Below are positions 36,724 to 40,939 of a stretch of DNA of 40,939 nt, one piece after another. The first letter of the stretch is position 1; each line of letters starts with the position of its first letter. The translations under genes were made by a program, and so were the position numbers. The stretch is from assembly GCA_030141585.1 (NCBI GenBank), contig JAQIFP010000019.1, positions 99,038-139,976 on the forward strand. Reading direction: 5' to 3'. A model generated the notes under the pieces. It saw only the letters and a list, made by a program, of their open reading frames with translations. It did not search any database and was not told the origin of the DNA. The DNA is from Ophryocystis elektroscirrha. Its lineage: Eukaryota > Apicomplexa > Conoidasida > Neogregarinorida > Ophryocystidae.

Positions 36724-37101
36724 TTTTTTTCAATTATTATTTGTAATAACAGTAATAATATATATAAGAGTATAATAAATAATAGTTACACTTGAAGTAC
36801 AGATATATTGATTATTATTGGTTATTAATAAATTTCTATTATACAATGAAAATCGCTATTATACTTACGGACAGAACTCACAAACGCCATCCAAGGTATA
36901 CAGTATAAATAAATTATAATCTCGAGCATTGTTGAATGCTAATTTCCTATATCACTAAATAGAAAAAAAAAATTACTTAAAAACATTCAAATTAACATTA
37001 ACAAGAGGTGTTTTCAAACTTTCTGCCTTTAGGTAATCTATTTTTGTGTTTCCCTTTGCAAAATTGACGAATATAGCAAAAATATATATAAGCCAAATCA
37101 T
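34412..37101 (-). CDS. OST3: OST3/OST6 oligosaccharyltransferase subunit (TUSC3/MAGT1-type)
   Basis: Eleven in-phase exons: 36977-37101, 36869-36946, 36605-36654, 36505-36572, 36149-36378, 35698-35773, 35567-35668, 35419-35531, 35323-35386, 34519-34576 and 34412-34485, giving 345 residues, the usual family length. Residues 1-17 form a signal peptide ([17 protein letters not shown]). A thioredoxin-like lumenal domain follows: [16 protein letters not shown] with CxxC at Cys64-Cys67, then a VPSFFIHV strand and KVPTFIFLP with the cis-Pro signature. Four membrane spans follow, near residues 178-194, 197-218, 250-274 and 285-306, with [14 protein letters not shown] before span 3 matching the OST3 topology. 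This subunit of the ER oligosaccharyltransferase forms mixed disulfides with substrates to aid N-glycosylation of Cys-rich sequons. Introns range from 28 nt to 742 nt. It is divergent from TRAPPC6, 484 bp away. Confidence 0.88.
35867..35897. repeat. dispersed ~35-bp intronic motif, copy 1
   Basis: ACACATGTAACTCATAGATG followed by ACTTTATCTGTAAA, next to a TA/TATACATA array, inside OST3/6 intron 5. A close copy lies at 40144-40176 in an intron of the BFR1-like gene, on the same strand of the window and also next to a (TA)n run. Confidence 0.55.
35905..36045. repeat. TATACATA array in OST3/6 intron
   Basis: Degenerate tandem TATACATA/TATACTTA units, the same unit as the larger array at 13526-13840. 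It lies in the 375-nt intron between OST3/6 exons 5 and 6. The open frame 35882-36103 is repeat translation. Confidence 0.8.
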
Positions 37102-37585
37102 TCGCCTTAAATTACAGTAGGGTTTATGGAAACTGTATATATATATGATACGTTATGAATTATACCAACACTATATGTTTTATATATATAATAAAGCAGT
37201 TATTTTCTGTACTAATTATACGAGAATATTTTATGCCAAAGAAACGGCTTTAATATATATATGTACATATATATGTAGGAATATATTAACACATATATAA
37301 CTATATGTATATATATATGTATATATATATACTTGTGTGTATAAAGTAGTGTAAAACTATTTGCAAAGATATTTGAAGTGAGAACTAATAAAGTATAGTG
37401 ACACGTTAGCATATTATATCTATGTATCTCACATATTTAAATTTAGTGTAAAACCTATATATGTAATACTAAATACATTTGATAAATTATATCCAAATTC
37501 ATTTAATATAATTAATATACATTTTTCAGATATAAAGATCACATATAAAATGAATACAACGAGAAATTAGGTGCAGTATTTATTA
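37102..37585. other. divergent intergenic region OST3/6 - TRAPPC6
   Basis: Shared 5' flank of two divergent genes, AT-rich, with TA-rich stretches near 37250-37330. No coding sequence is supported. A possible short upstream exon or 5' UTR of TRAPPC6 could start near 37550, where ATG is followed in frame by a stop. Confidence 0.55.
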
Positions 37586-37838
37586 ATGGAAAAATGTACT
37601 CTAAGCAACTTAACATACTATTTTATGCATGAAGAGTTTGTGAATTATATACTGGATACGTACAAAACCGATACAAAAAAAATTATAAACACATTAGACT
37701 CTTTGGGCTATACTTTTGGAGTTCGTTTAGTACATCGGTAAAATGCAAACCATAGTCCCCACATAATTTCTGCATAAGTCAGCCTTTTATAATATTAACA
37801 TATATCTTTATAAATATAATATAATTGCTAATAATAAT

Positions 37839-37886
<48 letters not shown>

Positions 37887-38322
37887 TATATTTTATTGTA
37901 TACTGGTAGTATTGATTATACCATAAATTGAGATCTCCGTGGTTTATATTAATAAATAAAATTTAGACTATTACTAAATTCCAATTTGCTCTTAAATATA
38001 AAAGAATGTTTGAAATTTATTGGTAAAACTGTCTGGGCATACGTTTTTTCTAAACAAATAGATCGCTTGCAAAATATAAAAAGGGTAAAGTTGAAATATG
38101 CTGATTTGTAATTGCATCTTTTTGCTTACACACTAATTTCAGAACTCATTTACATTATTGGATAATTCATTTGTTTTTTTCCAAGGCGATTTGAGAGGCG
38201 ATAAAAATGCTAATTTTATAAATACGGCTTTCACATGTGGAATGCTCCGAGGCATGTTAACGATTATGGGATATGAATCTACTGTTACAGCTGATGTTAC
38301 AAAAGTGCCAGCTTGTAAGTGA
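37586..38322 (+). CDS. TRAPPC6: TRAPPC6/Trs33 subunit of the TRAPP tethering complex
   Basis: Three in-phase exons: 37586-37737, 37967-38084 and 38143-38322, giving 149 residues. It carries the Bet3-family signature LDSLGYTFGVRLVHR, where TRAPPC6 has GFRVGQ..ER. Next come TVWAYVFSKQIDRLQ, then LLDNSF, and finally AFTCGMLRGMLTIMGYES and ADVTKVPACK, which align collinearly with TRAPPC6 (FTCGLIRGGLxxLGI, MPACKF). TRAPPC6 sits in the core of TRAPP, a guanine exchange factor for Ypt1/Rab1 that tethers vesicles at the Golgi. Family members continue a few residues beyond PACK (FQV). Here a TGA follows Lys149 directly, and the same bases form a perfect donor (GTAAGT), so a short last exon may be missing. 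The start is the first Met of the open frame, matching the family start. Confidence 0.87.
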
Positions 38323-38748
38323 TAAATTGAATTAAATCAATAATACAGGTTTATTTTATGTGCACTTTCCAGACACTGCACAAAATTAATATCAAGTTTT
38401 TTTTGTAAACATATATATGTAATAATTTCATTAATATACCGAGGGAGCCAAACATAAATTTTGATTTTCACAGCAATTTTTTTTTAATATATATATATAT
38501 ATTTATTGTGGGTATCACAAAATATGTATTATCCAAGCTTTAAAACCAAAGTTTTTATTAGACTAATTAGTAAAATTTTTAAGTCTTTCTAAAAGTTGGT
38601 TGAGGCGATCGGCAACATGTGTTTTTTTTTATCATACAACTTGGCAAACGTTTAATGAATAATATTTATTCTGTAGCTTTGCTAGGAAAAAAAATTTAAA
38701 TTGAAAAAACGTAAATTAAGCGAAAAACAGATTGCTTAGACTGAATAA
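38323..38748 (+). other. spacer between TRAPPC6 and BFR1-like genes
   Basis: AT-rich spacer. If the GTAAGT at the end of TRAPPC6 is a real donor, an acceptor candidate is CACAG near 38470, followed after a few codons by TAA. That would replace the last two residues with a short Phe-containing tail. No other coding sequence is seen. Confidence 0.4.
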
Positions 38749-39104
38749 ATGACTGCCGTAGTCAAGAAACAAACTTATAAAAAAACTCCGATATTTAAGA
38801 AGCTCAACTTAGAAGAATATGAGACTAAAATTGATGTTGAACGTACCGCTATTGATAAACTCAAACATCAAATGGTAAGCATTTATTAGTTAAATTAGTA
38901 TTCTATGTTAAATAAATGTTGAGCTATAAATAAAACCGTCTTAGCAGTAATTGTATTTATACTTTATATACTTTGATTGTTCATATTTCCACTATATAAG
39001 TGTTATCTGCATAAATATTCTTTACTGCACTTCAAATTAGTATAGCTACAAAAAGTATTGTAGCCTATATACCTTATAAGCAACTTTTATTAAGTTTATA
39101 TAAT

Positions 39105-39146
<42 letters not shown>

Positions 39147-40176
39147 TATATATGTATATATATTATACTTCGAACTTAGTATAATAATTATTTGATTTAA
39201 ATAATTATTTTAAGGTTTATTTCATAATATTAAAGATAATATTTGCAGTTATTAATATTATATCAAAGAAATACGTTATTTTCTTATATGTAAATATATA
39301 CTTCAAATAAATTATCTATAGTTTGTATTTTTCATTTAATAACTTATTTGTGTTTATACTATTAATTATGAAATTTAGAATGAAGTTATGGAGAATGTTG
39401 CGGAACTTCAATCAGATCAAATGAAAGTGTTTAACAATCGAAATGAGATAAGAAAGGAGACAGAAGAATTAGTGTCAAAAATTCAAGTGCTCGAAAAGCA
39501 ATCACACGAAGTTCAGCAAAAAATAAGAGAGCTTCAAGAAACTAGCGTTGCAGCCGTAATTAATGAACATTTCTAAAGCATTGAATAGAATACTAAGCTT
39601 AAAAATCTTAAGTCTAATTTGCAGTACTACACTCACGAGAGTCTAGAAGAAGCTATAAAGTAAAAGTCTTTCATTCTCTACTTTTGCAGAAATTTGGAAA
39701 AAATCATATTGAATGAGAAATACAGTCGAAGCCTTGAAACTCGAACTATGTTCAAACTAAAAAGTCTCAAGCAACAAAAACCTTTTATAGACCAATATCT
39801 TGACATGAAAAAATCTGCTCAACTTAAAATACAGTCATCTTTGGGTAAATTGAATTACCTATCTCTCATTAAACTATGATATAATTTATATATCTATATA
39901 TATATACATAAATATACATATATATATGTATATGAATATATCGAATTATCTATAGATTTATCTAAATATATGTGTATACTTATATTGAACAGTTTAGTAT
40001 ATATATATATATATATATTGAATTGTTCATTAATTCATATAAATAAATTTGTATACATATATTGAAGTATTTATATATATAAAATGTTTATCCTATTATT
40101 TATAATTAATATAAATATATATGTATTTTCTTTCGTATTATAAACACATGTAACTCAGATATGAGTTTATCTGCTA

Positions 40177-40207
<31 letters not shown>

Positions 40208-40842
40208 ATAAAAGTTTTGATAAAGATAATTATAGAAAATTTGTTAAATTACTATATATTCTGTATTTTTAGAGCCACTACATGCTCAGAACAGCGTGAT
40301 AAGAGCAGAAATACAAGCTTTACAAGACAAAAAAAAAGTCTTGCAAACGAAAATGCACAAAATCGCAGAAATGAAAGCTGAAAAAGTCAAAGGAGTTCAA
40401 AAATTACTTGATGAAAAAAATGAAATTAAAAAACAAATTAATAAACACAAGCAGCAAGAATTAGAGATAATTACTAACATGAATGCTATTAAAAGGGAGC
40501 ATGAAGCAGCTATTGCTAAACAGCAAAAAGAATTACAAAAAAAAGTAATTTTTGATATATATTACCTTTTATTTGCAGCGTCAAGAAGATCGAAAAAGAA
40601 GAGACATGTTAATTGCTCGAGAAAATCTTGAAATTGAGCTTGAACAAATAGAAAGATCTCTCATTGACTCAGAATCATTATTAGCGCAGCAACTTATTCA
40701 ATATGTTAAATCTTTGATGAATCAAGAACCTGATCAAAAACAAACTGCTGAAATTAAAACGCGTAAACCTGAAAATTCTTCTATTGAGGGAATTTATTAC
40801 AAGAAACAAGACAAAAATCCGTATTCTCACGTCCCATTGTAA
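38749..40842 (+). CDS. BFR1: BFR1-like coiled-coil protein
   Basis: Six in-phase exons: 38749-38874, 39379-39555, 39589-39659, 39690-39844, 40273-40544 and 40579-40842, giving 354 residues. It is almost all charged coiled coil. The pattern YYTHESLEEAIKNLEKII followed by LETRTMFKLKSLKQQKPFI matches the fungal BFR1 region in which an FKSVEEID-type motif is followed by an EKKALQEIS-type one. A second coiled coil (about 200-290) ends in KRQEDRKRRDMLIAREN, and LLAQQLIQYVKSL resembles the family's closing helix. In yeast, Bfr1 is a polysome- and ER-associated RNA-binding protein linked to brefeldin A resistance and nuclear segregation; the role here is inferred from that. Short introns (30-34 nt) alternate with long AT-rich ones. 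Other long coiled-coil families remain possible. Confidence 0.7.
40144..40176. repeat. dispersed ~35-bp intronic motif, copy 2
   Basis: ACACATGTAACTCAGATATG followed by AGTTTATCTGCTAAA and a (TA)n run, inside the BFR1-like gene's intron 39845-40272. It matches the copy at 35867-35897 over most of its length. Confidence 0.55.
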
Positions 40843-40939
40843 GTTTTATGCTATTAAGTAGTTTAGCAAAAAAATTTACTCAATACATTAATAAAAAAAA
40901 CCTGCATATTTATATATCATTTTATATCTTAGTAACCGT

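Noticed and set aside
1..40939. CRISPR array, bacterial operon, insertion sequence, attachment site or origin
   Set aside because: No spaced direct repeats, transposase or integrase genes, or bacterial signals are seen; the content is clearly eukaryotic nuclear DNA.

Overview
The window is nuclear DNA from a very AT-rich eukaryote with many spliceosomal (GT-AG) introns and the standard genetic code (TAA, TAG and TGA all serve as stops). Conserved proteins (a HUWE1/TOM1-type HECT ligase, OST3/6, TRAPPC6, a BFR1-family protein, an eIF2B-gamma-like protein) confirm a eukaryote. The tiny introns (mostly 28-38 nt), compact spacing and A+T microsatellites suggest a protist or a reduced parasite. 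I cannot place the lineage from sequence alone. All gene models below were built by hand from reading frame, splice sites and intron phase; almost every junction closes in phase.

Left part (1-7.3 kb): a 5'-truncated + strand gene for a long, Ser/Lys/Pro-rich disordered protein of unknown function (231-5339). It converges on a small - strand 2-oxoglutarate/Fe(II) prolyl-4-hydroxylase-like gene (5487-6715). A - strand gene for a 133-aa unknown protein follows (7344-8055).

Middle left (8-15.3 kb): an eIF2B-gamma-like gene runs on the + strand (8089-10990). Its start codon lies only 33 bp from that of the divergent unknown gene. Three - strand orphan genes in tandem follow (11074-12271, 12493-13413, 13971-15284), rich in very short introns.

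Centre (15.4-33.5 kb): one giant - strand gene of 18 exons encodes a predicted 4656-aa HUWE1/TOM1/UPL1-type E3 ubiquitin ligase. It has DUF908/DUF913 regions, a long acidic tract, DUF4414-type ubiquitin-binding motifs and an intact C-terminal HECT domain. An assembly gap of 100 N falls inside its seventh intron.

Right part (34.4-40.9 kb): an OST3/OST6 (TUSC3/MAGT1-type) oligosaccharyltransferase subunit on the - strand (34412-37101), then TRAPPC6/Trs33 (37586-38322) and a BFR1-like coiled-coil protein (38749-40842) on the + strand. Three neighbours thus relate to the early secretory pathway (ER glycosylation, ER-Golgi tethering, and a family linked in yeast to ER-associated mRNA and secretion). 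In eukaryotes such adjacency is not evidence of an operon. Intergenic DNA and the long introns are mostly (TA)n and degenerate A+T repeats. I found no tRNA, rRNA, CRISPR array or recognisable transposon.
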